Source: Eggerthella timonensis
GTDB taxonomy: Bacteria > Actinomycetota > Coriobacteriia > Coriobacteriales > Eggerthellaceae
NCBI RefSeq assembly: GCF_900184265.1
Contig: NZ_FXXA01000002.1
Location: forward strand, 2,466,539 to 2,530,538
Length of the DNA stretch: 64,000 nucleotides
Direction: 5' to 3'
The position numbers were made by a program, and so were the translations under genes. Each line of letters starts with the position of its first letter. The stretch's first letter is position 1. Shown piece by piece: positions 24,210-31,939 of this stretch. The notes under the pieces are model-generated. The model did no database searches, had not been told where the DNA came from, and saw only the letters and a list, made by a program, of their open reading frames with translations.

Positions 24210-24902
24210 ATGATGACGGAAACGAGCAGCGTCCCGGGCATCGCCTCGGCGCTCGAGGGCCGCGCAGCCTTCTACGACGCGGTGGCGGCGCTCTACTACA
24301 AGCCGCTGACGCAGGAGCAGATCGACCGCATCGCTGACGGGGGGCTCGGCGCGTTCGCCGACACGAGCGAGCTGGTGGCCGAAGGGCTGCACGACATGGA
24401 GCGCGCGGTGGCCAAGCGCCATTCCGGCACGCGCCAGGAGCTGGCGGTGGACTTCACCGGCGCGTTCGCCGGCACGTCGTCGTGGAAGGGGCGCTACGCC
24501 ACGCCCTACGAGTCGGTGTTCACGAGCGAGGAGGGGCTGCTGTTCCAGGAGTCCTACCACGAAGTGCACCGCCTGTACCGCGAGAACGGCGTGCGGAAAG
24601 GCGCGGGCTTCGATTTCCCCGACGACCACCTGTCGTACATCTGCGAGCTCCAAGCCGTCCTGGCCCGACGTGCCGTCGAGGCGCTCGAGGCGGGCGACGC
24701 CGAAGGGGCGCTGGAGCAGGTGTGCCGCTCGCAAGCCGTGCTGCGCGACCACGTGCTGTCGTGGTTCGACGACTTCGAGGAGACGGCGCTGCTCCTCGTG
24801 AAGACGCGCTTCTACCGGGGCGTCCTGAAGATGACCAAGGGGTTCTTCCTGTTCGATGCCGGCGTGCTCGAAGATTTGGCGGAGGAGTTGGAAAGGCTAT
24901 GA
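24210..24902 (+). CDS. TorD/DmsD-family molybdoenzyme chaperone
   Basis: A 230-residue all-helical cytoplasmic protein. The TorD hallmarks are AAFYDAVAALYYKPLT near the N-terminus, the central DFTGAFAGTSSWKGRYATPYESVFTSEEGLL with the conserved PYESV, and DDHLSYICELQAVL (the E/D-x-P-D-H-l family motif). These chaperones bind the Tat signal and help insert the Mo cofactor. AGAAAGGGGAACG precedes the double ATG. Its stop overlaps the next membrane gene by ATGA. Confidence 0.9.
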   Translation: MMTETSSVPGIASALEGRAAFYDAVAALYYKPLTQEQIDRIADGGLGAFADTSELVAEGLHDMERAVAKRHSGTRQELAVDFTGAFAGTSSWKGRYATPYESVFTSEEGLLFQESYHEVHRLYRENGVRKGAGFDFPDDHLSYICELQAVLARRAVEALEAGDAEGALEQVCRSQAVLRDHVLSWFDDFEETALLLVKTRFYRGVLKMTKGFFLFDAGVLEDLAEELERL

Positions 24903-25582
24903 CGTTCGCCCTCGTGCTCGCATGCACGATAGTCGCTTGCTTCGCGCTGCGCAATCCCCTCAAGGCCTGCCCGATGGCGTTCTACGCGGCCGCCGTGCTC
25001 GCGGACGTCGCGTTCTTGGCCGGCACGTTTTGGGGCATGCCGCGCGATGTGTGGAGCGCGTTCTTCGTCCTCGTCCAGAAATGCCTGCTGCCGCTCGCCC
25101 TGTTCGTCGTCGTGATGTACATCGGCGTGCTCCCACAGGGTTCGCGACCGTGCCGGTGGCTCAAGGCGGTGCGCGCCGAGCTGTCAATCGTCGCATGGAT
25201 CCTCTCGCTCGGACACATGGCGGTGTACGGCGCCACCTACCTGCCGCGTCTTCTCACGGGTGGGAGGACGGACGCGAACGTCGTCGCATCGTTCGTCGTG
25301 GCCGTCGTGCTGTTGGCGTTGCTCCTCGTGCTGGGCGTCACGTCCTTCAACGCGGTGAAGCGCCGCATGCGCACCGAGACCTGGAAGAACGTGCAACGGC
25401 TGGCGTACCCGTTCTTCCTGCTCGTGTACGCGCACCTCCTGCTGATGCTGGCGCCTTCGGCGCTGCACGGCGGCATTGCCGCCACGGCGAGCGTTGCGGT
25501 ATACTCGGCAGTGTTCGCGGCGTACATCGTTCTGCGGCTCGTCCGCGCCGTGCGGGAGCGTCGCGCGCGCGACGCCGTCTGA
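24899..25582 (+). CDS. Cytochrome-b-like membrane protein (ferric-reductase/MsrQ type), probable quinol-oxidising anchor
   Basis: A 227-residue protein with six to seven hydrophobic helices. His residues sit within helices in ILSLGHMAVYGATYLP and LLVYAHLLLML, with a basic loop KRRMRTETWKNVQRLAYP between. This is the arrangement of ferric-reductase-like transmembrane domains and MsrQ/YedZ, which bind heme b. Location right after the chaperone suggests it links menaquinol to the Fe-S subunit in place of a DmsC- or NrfD-type anchor. Heme binding is inference. Confidence 0.75.
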   Translation: MTFALVLACTIVACFALRNPLKACPMAFYAAAVLADVAFLAGTFWGMPRDVWSAFFVLVQKCLLPLALFVVVMYIGVLPQGSRPCRWLKAVRAELSIVAWILSLGHMAVYGATYLPRLLTGGRTDANVVASFVVAVVLLALLLVLGVTSFNAVKRRMRTETWKNVQRLAYPFFLLVYAHLLLMLAPSALHGGIAATASVAVYSAVFAAYIVLRLVRAVRERRARDAV

Positions 25583-25646
25583 CGCTCGCAAAGGAGCGCG
25601 CGGCTCGAGCTGTCGTCCGTTCGGGGAGGGGGAGTCGACTGCTTTC

Positions 25647-27194
25647 ATGAAGGCGTTTCCGGAAAAGCTCGTCAAGGCGTGCCCGTCGGTGCCCTACCTT
25701 GCGCTCGGCATCTGGCTGGCATGGGCCTATATCGCCTACAGCGGCACCGCCTGGCTCTCGGACACCGAGGTCAACGGCGCGAACATCTCCACGATGTACA
25801 TTGTCTCGACGCTCGCGTTCGGCATCGCGCTGCTCGCGGCCGCCTGCGCGGGGCAGCGCGTGCGCCGGTTGATCGACCGCCCGCAGGCGGTGCTCGCCGG
25901 CGGGGCCGCGGCATCCCTCGGGTGCCTCGTCATCATCCTCATCGGGCCGTACTATCTCATGCCCGTGCTCTCGGACGAGGTCACGAACGTCGTCTTCTAC
26001 ATCGCCAGCGCATGCACGGGCGTCGGCACATCCGTGATCGGCCTCAAGTGCGGGCAGCTGTACGGCGGCATCGCGCCTCGCAAGGCCATCCTGTACACGG
26101 CGCTCTCGCACGTCGTGATCGCGCTCATCTACTTCACCGTCATCGGCTCGCCCGCCTGGCAGCCCGTTGCGGGAGGGCCGTCTCTCACGGGCATCGTCGC
26201 CTTCGTGAGCATGCCCTTCGCCGCCGCAGCCGCTTCCGCGCTGTCGTTCATCGCGCCTCCAAGCGAGAAGGGCGCGCCCGAGGACCGCAGCTCCCGCTTC
26301 CCGCGGTCGTTCTGGAAGCTCATCGCGGTCACGTTCGTCTTCTCGTTCGTGGTGGTGGCCCTGCGCTCGATGCTCGTCGAGGTGTCGCCGGTCGACGTCA
26401 CGCTCGACAACACGCGCCTTGTCATGCTGCTGCGCATGGTCATGGCGCTCGTGTTCGCGGCGGCGGCCATCGGCGTCGAGGGGGAGCGCTTCGACTTCGG
26501 CAAGATCTACTCGGTCATCATGGCCGCCGTCGTGGCGCTCATCGCGTTCTGTCCCATCGTGGGCGTCACGCACCTCGGGTGGAGCGCGCTCGTCACCTTC
26601 CTCTCGGCCATCTTCGAGTTCGTGCTGTGGTGCATCCTCGCGTTCGTGGTCTACCAGCGCCATATTTCGGCCGTGCTCGTGTTCGGCTACGGATACGGGA
26701 TGTTCATGGCGGGGTCGGGCGCCGGATGGCTGGCGGGCGTGCACCTGTTCCCGCAGATAGCGGTCACGTCGAACTCCATCGTGCTGTACCTCGTGCTGGC
26801 GTTCGCGGTGCTTGCGTGCGCGTTCGTGCTGTTCTCGGAGAAGGAGTTCGACCGCCTGTTCAAGCCCGAGGGGGCAGGGGAGGCCTCGCTCGACGACCTG
26901 CTGGGCGACGAGCTTCCCGACCCGCACGCCGACGACGAGGCGCCTTCGGGCAAGAAGGGCCGCTTCGGGCTGGCCATCGACGCGCTGGCCGAACAGGCGG
27001 GCCTCTCGCCGCGCGAGAAGGACGTGCTGCGCTGCCTGGCCATGGGCTACGACGCCGGCACGGCCGCCAAGCGCCTGCAGGTGTCGTGGAACACCGTGCG
27101 CACCCATACGCGCAACGTGTACGCGAAGCTCGACGTCCATGCGCGCCAGGAGCTCATCGCGCTCGTCGACGAGGCCACCGACCAGCTTCCGTGA
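25647..27194 (+). CDS. Membrane-sensor LuxR-type transcriptional regulator (molybdoenzyme operon)
   Basis: A 515-residue protein. Roughly twelve transmembrane helices occupy residues 15-405, then a linker rich in Asp/Glu, and a C-terminal LuxR helix-turn-helix near residues 445-510: LSPREKDVLRCLAMGYDAGTAAKRLQVS, then WNTVRTHTRNVYAKLDVHARQEL. This one-component architecture, an MFS-like sensor fused to a LuxR domain, is expanded in Eggerthellaceae and is commonly next to substrate-induced reductases. It probably senses the substrate or a related ligand at the membrane and activates this operon. The ATG at 25647 is preferred; a GGGGAGGGGGAG block lies upstream. Confidence 0.9.
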   Translation: MKAFPEKLVKACPSVPYLALGIWLAWAYIAYSGTAWLSDTEVNGANISTMYIVSTLAFGIALLAAACAGQRVRRLIDRPQAVLAGGAAASLGCLVIILIGPYYLMPVLSDEVTNVVFYIASACTGVGTSVIGLKCGQLYGGIAPRKAILYTALSHVVIALIYFTVIGSPAWQPVAGGPSLTGIVAFVSMPFAAAAASALSFIAPPSEKGAPEDRSSRFPRSFWKLIAVTFVFSFVVVALRSMLVEVSPVDVTLDNTRLVMLLRMVMALVFAAAAIGVEGERFDFGKIYSVIMAAVVALIAFCPIVGVTHLGWSALVTFLSAIFEFVLWCILAFVVYQRHISAVLVFGYGYGMFMAGSGAGWLAGVHLFPQIAVTSNSIVLYLVLAFAVLACAFVLFSEKEFDRLFKPEGAGEASLDDLLGDELPDPHADDEAPSGKKGRFGLAIDALAEQAGLSPREKDVLRCLAMGYDAGTAAKRLQVSWNTVRTHTRNVYAKLDVHARQELIALVDEATDQLP

Positions 27195-27221
27195 CGTGCG
27201 CCTCGGCGCCGACGCTCGACC

Positions 27222-27872
27222 TCAGAGCGCGCCTAGCAGCTCCGATACGCCCAGGTCGTTGAACAGGAGGAAGCGGCCCGCGAACGCCGCCGCCAGGTAT
27301 AGCGCCGGCTCGCCGAGGCCGGCCATCGCGGGTCTGCGCGCGAAGGCGCCGCGCCGCGGCGCCGGCGTGCCGTGACGCAGGAGGCTCCATGCCTTGAACA
27401 GCGCGAACCCGGCGAGGGCGCCCAGCGCGTTCATGACGAGGTCGTCCGCATCGGTGGTTCGGTTGTTCAGCAGCTGGCTCAGCTCGATTGCCAGCGAGAA
27501 CGCGAGCCCGAACGCGAGCGCGCCCGATGCCCGCATGCGCGGACGGAACGCAAACGGAAGCAGGAAGCCGAGCGGGACGAACAGCACGGCGTTCAACGCG
27601 CACCCGACGACGTCGGCGTCGGCGAAAGGGACGAGGCTCACGCTGCTCGCCACCGGCCCGTGCCCGTCGAGGATGCGCAGCAGATCGTAGAGCGTGCCGG
27701 CTCCCGTGACGCTCAGCACCGCGGCAAGGTACAACGCGAACGCGAGCGTCGGCAGGCACGCGCTCGCCTGGGTTCCCGTGCGCCGCGCCCGTTCTCGCAC
27801 GATCGCGTACGCGACGAAGAGCGGAACGAGCGCCGTCGCCGCCTCGTACGCCGTCGATACCGCCTGCTCCAT
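27222..27872 (-). CDS. VanZ-family membrane protein
   Basis: A 216-residue protein with five to six transmembrane helices. VanZ signatures are NAVLFVPLGFLLPF and the later ELSQLLNNRTTDADDLVMNALGALAGF, the conserved region with an acidic cluster ahead of a Gly-rich helix. VanZ gives low-level teicoplanin resistance in some enterococcal clusters, but most homologues are of unknown function. It converges with the LuxR gene. No other van genes adjoin it. Confidence 0.85.
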   Translation of the reverse strand: MEQAVSTAYEAATALVPLFVAYAIVRERARRTGTQASACLPTLAFALYLAAVLSVTGAGTLYDLLRILDGHGPVASSVSLVPFADADVVGCALNAVLFVPLGFLLPFAFRPRMRASGALAFGLAFSLAIELSQLLNNRTTDADDLVMNALGALAGFALFKAWSLLRHGTPAPRRGAFARRPAMAGLGEPALYLAAAFAGRFLLFNDLGVSELLGAL

Positions 27873-28013
27873 CGAAGCCCCCTTCGTCCTTGGTTGAGAG
27901 AAGGCCCCATGCTACCAGGCTCGCGACGCGCAGCCGCGCTGCTTCGGCATACTTAAGGCGCGCTTAAGGAATCCGTTGCCGCATGTTCCGATTCCGGCCG
28001 CCCGGCACAGGCC

Positions 28014-28592
28014 CTACGAGCGCACGGCGCGCTCGATGCGCCGCTCGGGCACCACCCACAGCACGAGCATGAGCGCATTCACCACGAACACGAGCTCGGG
28101 GCGCACGAGGATGCCGAGCGCGATGGCCGCGAGGTTCGCCCCCACCGACGCCCACGATTTCCAGTACCGGTTGAAGTAGACGCTCACCGCGTCGTTGCCG
28201 TCCTCCACCTGCCGCAGATTGCGCGCCACGACGAAGAACATTATGTCGGCGGCCATTACCATGAAGCCGAACGTCACCTGGGGCGCAAGGTCGGAGAAGT
28301 AGTCGCCCATCCACGATGTGACGAAGGGGAACAGCGACAGGCTGAGTATGAAGAAGTTGTTCGCCCAGAGCACCTTGCCGTTCACGCTGCGCGCGGCTTG
28401 GAACAGGTGATGGTGGTTGTTCCAATAGATGGCCAGCATGAGGAAGCTGACCAGGTAGATGAGCAGCCGGTGCCACTCCTCGAACAGGGCGGCGAAACCG
28501 CCGCCGGTCGGCTCGTGCAGTTCGAGCACGAGCACCGTCATGATGATGGCGATGATCGCGTCGGTGAACGCTTCCAATCTTCCCTTCGGCAT
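28014..28592 (-). CDS. TMEM175 family (DUF1211) predicted potassium channel
   Basis: A 192-residue protein that begins with the family motif RLEAFTDAIIAIIMTVLVLEL, close to the RxxxFSDAVFAI pattern whose first helix lines the pore in bacterial TMEM175 channels. Six helices are visible, including LIYLVSFLMLAIYWNNHHHLF with the His cluster typical of the family. AAAGGGACGGG lies before the ATG. It is likely an independent gene; neighbours give no clue to its role. Confidence 0.85.
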   Translation of the reverse strand: MPKGRLEAFTDAIIAIIMTVLVLELHEPTGGGFAALFEEWHRLLIYLVSFLMLAIYWNNHHHLFQAARSVNGKVLWANNFFILSLSLFPFVTSWMGDYFSDLAPQVTFGFMVMAADIMFFVVARNLRQVEDGNDAVSVYFNRYWKSWASVGANLAAIALGILVRPELVFVVNALMLVLWVVPERRIERAVRS

Positions 28593-28713
28593 GCCCGTCC
28601 CTTTCGCCGCGCCGTTCGCCTGAGCCGACCAGCATAGCGGGCGGGAAGCCGTCTCGTCGAGTTCGCAACCCGATCGGCGGCCGCGCGTCGCCGATTCGTG
28701 GCTGCCCCGTCGC

Positions 28714-29151
28714 TCAGACGAACAGAAGCGACACGGCCGTCATGACGGCGCAGGCGCCCAGCAACAGGACGAGCAGGCGCACGCCGTCCTTCTTGAACCG
28801 ATCCTGGTAGTTCTGATCCTTGCGCCCGGCGAACAGCGTCCACACGAGGCTCAGGCAGAAGGCCACGAGCGCGATGTTGCTGAGGACGGTGGCGGCCTGC
28901 ACGAACACCGGCACGCCGGTCATCTTGCCCATCTCGAAGGCCATGAGCGTGGCCACGACGGCGAAGCAGGCCACCATGACCCACGAGGCCCGTTTGCCCG
29001 TGTTGGCGGTTCCCTCGGGGAAGAACGTGCCCTTCTTCGTCTTCTCGGGCTTGGCGATCAGGAACAGCCAGCGCCCGTTGTACAGCTGCACCGCCAACAG
29101 CGCCGCAGCAACCAGCAGCAATGCGCCCAGCACCAAACGTGCGATCTCCAT
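28714..29151 (-). CDS. Small membrane protein, family unknown (paralogue group, member 2)
   Basis: A 145-residue protein with four hydrophobic helices. After the first helix it reads VQLYNGRWLFLIAKPEK, then FPEGTANTGKRASWVMVACFAVVATLM, AATVLSNIALVAFCLSLVWTL and VRLLVLLLGACAVMTAVSLLFV. The NGRWLFLIA motif is shared, with variations, by the proteins at 18.8 kb (RGKWLGL) and 33.1 kb (RGRWLVLLAG). In Gram-positive genomes DUF3784-type proteins look similar, but I cannot confirm membership. GGGAGGC lies before the ATG. Confidence 0.75.
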   Translation of the reverse strand: MEIARLVLGALLLVAAALLAVQLYNGRWLFLIAKPEKTKKGTFFPEGTANTGKRASWVMVACFAVVATLMAFEMGKMTGVPVFVQAATVLSNIALVAFCLSLVWTLFAGRKDQNYQDRFKKDGVRLLVLLLGACAVMTAVSLLFV

Positions 29152-29346
29152 GGAAAGCCTCCCTTAGCTCTCGCGCCCGTCGTTTTCCGTCCGTTGAGAG
29201 TATACGGTATCGCACGCCCATCCGGCCACTGCATGCGCCTGCGAAAGCCGGCCGCAAGCCCTCCTTGCCGGGCTGCGGCATGCACGAAGGGGCGGTTCGA
29301 TCCCGTCGGCCCCGGTACGGCCGGGCATACGTCGACGGCGGTTCAA

Positions 29347-29543
29347 CATAGGGATTCTCGTTTCGCGGCCGTTTTCGACGGGTATACGTCGCCGTTCAAA
29401 CCATCTCGCGGCGCGGAAAAATGCACCAAGCCGCTGAACTGGCCCTTTGGAAAACGTTCTCCTATGGTCGGTGCGCGCGCTCGGGCGAAGCCCTTCCAAA
29501 CGACGTATACGTCGAAAACGGCCACGACTGGAGGATCTCTATG
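29347..29543. repeat. Inverted-repeat element 3a (about 197 bp)
   Basis: The arms 29347-29391 and 29501-29543 are imperfect inverted repeats; both contain GGCC(GTTTTCGACG) followed by GTATACGTCG, and start or end with CATAG-GAT. The left flank GGCGGTTCAACATAG resembles GGTGGTTAAACATAG just outside the right arm (29549-29563). It is adjacent to element 3b. No protein-coding signal lies inside. Confidence 0.65.
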
Positions 29544-29574
29544 TCGATGGTGGTTAAACATAGAGTGACGGGGT

Positions 29575-29741
29575 TCGTGGCAGGTTTTGCGAGATATTCG
29601 TCGCGATTCCCGGCCGTGGCGCTCGGCTTCTTTCGGCACATCCCTGTGATCAGGGGATAGGCGATCCGCTCCGGTGCTTCGCCCTCGCGCGTCCTTCGTC
29701 GGCAAGCGGAAACGACGAATATCTCGCAAAACCTGCCACGA
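29575..29741. repeat. Inverted-repeat element 3b (about 167 bp)
   Basis: The arms 29575-29603 and 29713-29741 are 29-bp perfect inverted repeats carrying TCGTGGCAGGTTTTGCGAGA. The left-arm sequence repeats at 5941-5970 with one mismatch. It ends 34 bases before the marR -35, so it could also influence that promoter. The whole 29152-29775 gap is otherwise gene-free. Confidence 0.8.
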
Positions 29742-29775
29742 GTCGCGGCTTCGCCGGCTCGTCGGGCTCGCGGGC

Positions 29776-29804
29776 TTGACAACAAGATAGTTCGGTGACA
29801 GAAT
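29776..29804 (+). promoter_or_regulatory. marR promoter
   Basis: TTGACA (29776-29781), 17-base spacer, CAGAAT (29799-29804). The spacer contains GATAGTTCGG (29786-29795), a word that recurs as AATAGTTCGA and AATAATTCGA ahead of the ArsA gene. It may be the binding half-site of the MarR protein, implying autoregulation. Confidence 0.75.
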
Positions 29805-29832
29805 GAATTTACTTCGAGAAAGGAAGCATTCT

Positions 29833-30339
29833 ATGACGAACGAGCGCGCGACGAATCTCCCAACCGACGAGTTCTTCTGGGAGTTCCTCGACGCGGGCAA
29901 GGACGCCTTCTCCTCCGAGCGGTGGCAGGGCGTGCTCATGGACTGCTCCAAGAACGAGCTGCTCGCGCTCGTGCACGTCTACCGTGCGGGCGAGACCACC
30001 ATGTCGCGCATCGCCGAGTACGTGGGCGTGCCGCTGAACACGGCCACGGGCATCGCGAACCGGCTGGAAAAGCGCGGCCTCGTGCAGCGCTGGCGCAGCG
30101 TCCAGGACAAGCGCGTGATGGTGGTGCGCATCACCGACGAAGGCGCGCGGCAGGTGGCCGAGGTCATGGGCACGGTGGGCTCGCTCGTCGGAGCGCTGTT
30201 CGAGGACCTGTCGGACGAGGAGCGGCTCGTGCTGCTCAAGGTGGTCAAGCGGCTGCCCGCGCTGCTCGAGCGCGAAGGCGGGGACGGGAAGGAGCGCGGA
30301 AGCGCGAAGACGGGCATGAAGCGCATCGCGATCGAGTAG
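29833..30339 (+). CDS. MarR-family transcriptional regulator
   Basis: A 168-residue winged-helix protein. The DNA-binding core is ALVHVYRAGETTMSRIAEYVGVPLNTATGIANRLEKRGLVQR (recognition helix near LNTATGIANRL), followed by the wing WRSVQDKRVMVVRITDEG. Helical dimerisation ends flank it. The ATG at 29833 has AAAGGAAG before it. A terminator-like hairpin separates it from the ArsA genes, but shared half-sites upstream of both suggest that it controls them. Confidence 0.9.
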   Translation: MTNERATNLPTDEFFWEFLDAGKDAFSSERWQGVLMDCSKNELLALVHVYRAGETTMSRIAEYVGVPLNTATGIANRLEKRGLVQRWRSVQDKRVMVVRITDEGARQVAEVMGTVGSLVGALFEDLSDEERLVLLKVVKRLPALLEREGGDGKERGSAKTGMKRIAIE

Positions 30340-30424
30340 GCGCGTGCGCCCTCCGGGCGCGGAGGAGCGCGGGGCGCATGGGACAACGTCGATCCCGCCG
30401 ACGCGGGGCGCACGAGGCACGGCG

Positions 30425-30443
30425 GCGGCAACGCCGCGTTTTT
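30425..30443 (+). terminator. Terminator after marR
   Basis: GCGGC, loop AAC, GCCGC, then GTTTTT. A short but GC-rich stem with a run of five T. It lies 86 bases after the marR stop and just before the putative ArsA operator. Confidence 0.65.
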
Positions 30444-30449
30444 CGCACC

Positions 30450-30475
30450 AATAGTTCGAGCATGGAATAATTCGA
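30450..30475 (+). promoter_or_regulatory. Direct repeats ahead of the ArsA operon, candidate MarR sites
   Basis: AATAGTTCGA (30450-30459) and AATAATTCGA (30466-30475) are direct repeats 16 bases apart, ending 21 bases before the ArsA start. A one-base variant sits in the marR promoter. The binding protein is inferred from position only. Confidence 0.45.
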
Positions 30476-30496
30476 CTGAAGAAGATAGGACGCACG

Positions 30497-31678
30497 ATGA
30501 CGCAGATTCGGATATTCACGGGAAAGGGCGGGGTCGGCAAGACGAGCGTTGCGGCCGCGAGCGCCTGGAAGGCGGCCGCACGCGGCGAGCGCACGCTGCT
30601 GGCCAGCACGGATGCGGCGCACAGCGTGAGCGATGTGCTGGCGCAGCGCGTCGGGCCCGAAGAGGTGCGCGTGGCCGACAACCTCGATGCGGTCGAGCTC
30701 GACGCCGACCGCATCATGGAAGGGGAGTACGGCGACCTCGTCCGATCCGTCACCTCGATGGCCACCAGCATGCAGCGCGGCGCCGACGACGGCGGCGAGC
30801 TGCCGACCATGCCGGGCCTCGACGGGCTGTTCGCGCTGCTCAAGCTGCTCGAGTACGCCGAAAGCGGGCGCTGGGACACCATCGTCGTGGACTGCGCGCC
30901 CACGGGCGAGACGCTCGCCCTGCTCAAATTCCCCGAACTTCTGGGCTGGTACGTCGAGAAGTGGCTGCCGCTCGGCAAGGCGGCGCTGCGCGTGCTGTCG
31001 CCGCTGTCCAAGAAAGTGCTCAAGGTGGAGCTTCCCGACAAGCACGCCATGTCGGACATCGAGCGCCTCTACGCGCGGCTCATCGACCTGCAGGAGCTGC
31101 TGAAGGACGGCGACCGCACCGCCGTGCGCATCGTGACGCTGCCCGAGAAGATGGTCGTCGAGGAGACGAAGCGCAACTACCTCTACCTCAACCTGTTCGG
31201 CTACCGCGTGGACGGCCTCGTCGTGAACCGCGTGCTGCCCGCCGAGGAGGCGCAGGGCTTCTTCGCCGAATGGGCCGAGGTCCAGGCGCGCTGCATGGAC
31301 GAGCTCTCCCAGGTGTTCGCCGACGTGCCCACCGCGCGCCTCCCCTGGCACGGCACCGACATCTGCGGCGCGGAAGGGGTGGCGCAGCTGGCCGAGGAGC
31401 TTCCCGACGAGAGCGTGTTCGCCGCCGCGCCGCCCCTCGAGCACGAGCGTTACGCGCAGACGCCAGACGGATGGGCGCTCGAGCTGGCGCTTCCGCTGGC
31501 GGACAAGGGCGCGCTCGAGCTGTACCAGGCCGGAAGCGACCTCGTCGTGCGCGTGGGCGCCATGGCCCGCTGCATCCCGCTGCCGAACGCGCTGGCGGGC
31601 TTCGACGTGGCGGGCGCGCGGCTGGAGAACGGAACGCTGCACGTGGCCTTCGCGGAAGGAGAACGGGATGAACGCTGA
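30497..31678 (+). CDS. ArsA/Get3-type ATPase (copy 1)
   Basis: A 393-residue single-domain anion-transporting-ATPase family protein. It has the deviant P-loop FTGKGGVGKTSVAAA, switch I in STDAAHSVSD, and switch II/A-loop in VVDCAPTGETLALLKFPE. A C-terminal domain near residues 320-390 (WALELALPLADKGALELYQAGSDLVVRVG) resembles the alpha-crystallin-like domain seen in actinobacterial ArsA proteins. No arsB/arsC lies nearby, and the E. coli ArsA cysteine set is not evident, so arsenite export is unlikely; a Get3-like client-handling role is possible. The stop overlaps the next small gene by 11 bases. Confidence 0.88.
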   Translation: MTQIRIFTGKGGVGKTSVAAASAWKAAARGERTLLASTDAAHSVSDVLAQRVGPEEVRVADNLDAVELDADRIMEGEYGDLVRSVTSMATSMQRGADDGGELPTMPGLDGLFALLKLLEYAESGRWDTIVVDCAPTGETLALLKFPELLGWYVEKWLPLGKAALRVLSPLSKKVLKVELPDKHAMSDIERLYARLIDLQELLKDGDRTAVRIVTLPEKMVVEETKRNYLYLNLFGYRVDGLVVNRVLPAEEAQGFFAEWAEVQARCMDELSQVFADVPTARLPWHGTDICGAEGVAQLAEELPDESVFAAAPPLEHERYAQTPDGWALELALPLADKGALELYQAGSDLVVRVGAMARCIPLPNALAGFDVAGARLENGTLHVAFAEGERDER

Positions 31679-31922
31679 GTTCGCAAGCAAGATGCTCGAG
31701 GCCAAACGGCTCGAGGCGGAAGCCCTCGCCCTGCTCGTGCCGCCGCCGGCGCGCCGCATGGCGGCGGCGGCCGTGCGCGCGTGCGCCGAGGCGGCCCTCG
31801 GCATGCTGGAAGGCGCGCCCGCACCGCATGAGCCATCGCCGCAAGCGGAGCGGCGCGCGGCGCAACCGGAACGGAAACCGAAGCGGCACGAGCGCGGTCT
31901 GCGCCCCATCGCCATCGATTAG
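31668..31922 (+). CDS. Small Ala/Arg-rich protein between two ArsA-type ATPases
   Basis: An 84-residue protein I do not recognise. The N-terminal half forms a likely helix with KMLEAKRLEAEALALLVPPP, and the C-terminal half is basic and Pro-rich, ending RGLRPIAID. It overlaps the end of the first ArsA gene and ends 17 bases before the second, with a GGAAGGAGAA ribosome site. It probably encodes an accessory or adaptor of the two ATPases. Confidence 0.7.
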   Translation: MNAEFASKMLEAKRLEAEALALLVPPPARRMAAAAVRACAEAALGMLEGAPAPHEPSPQAERRAAQPERKPKRHERGLRPIAID

Positions 31923-31939
31923 AAGCGGGAGCTTACATC

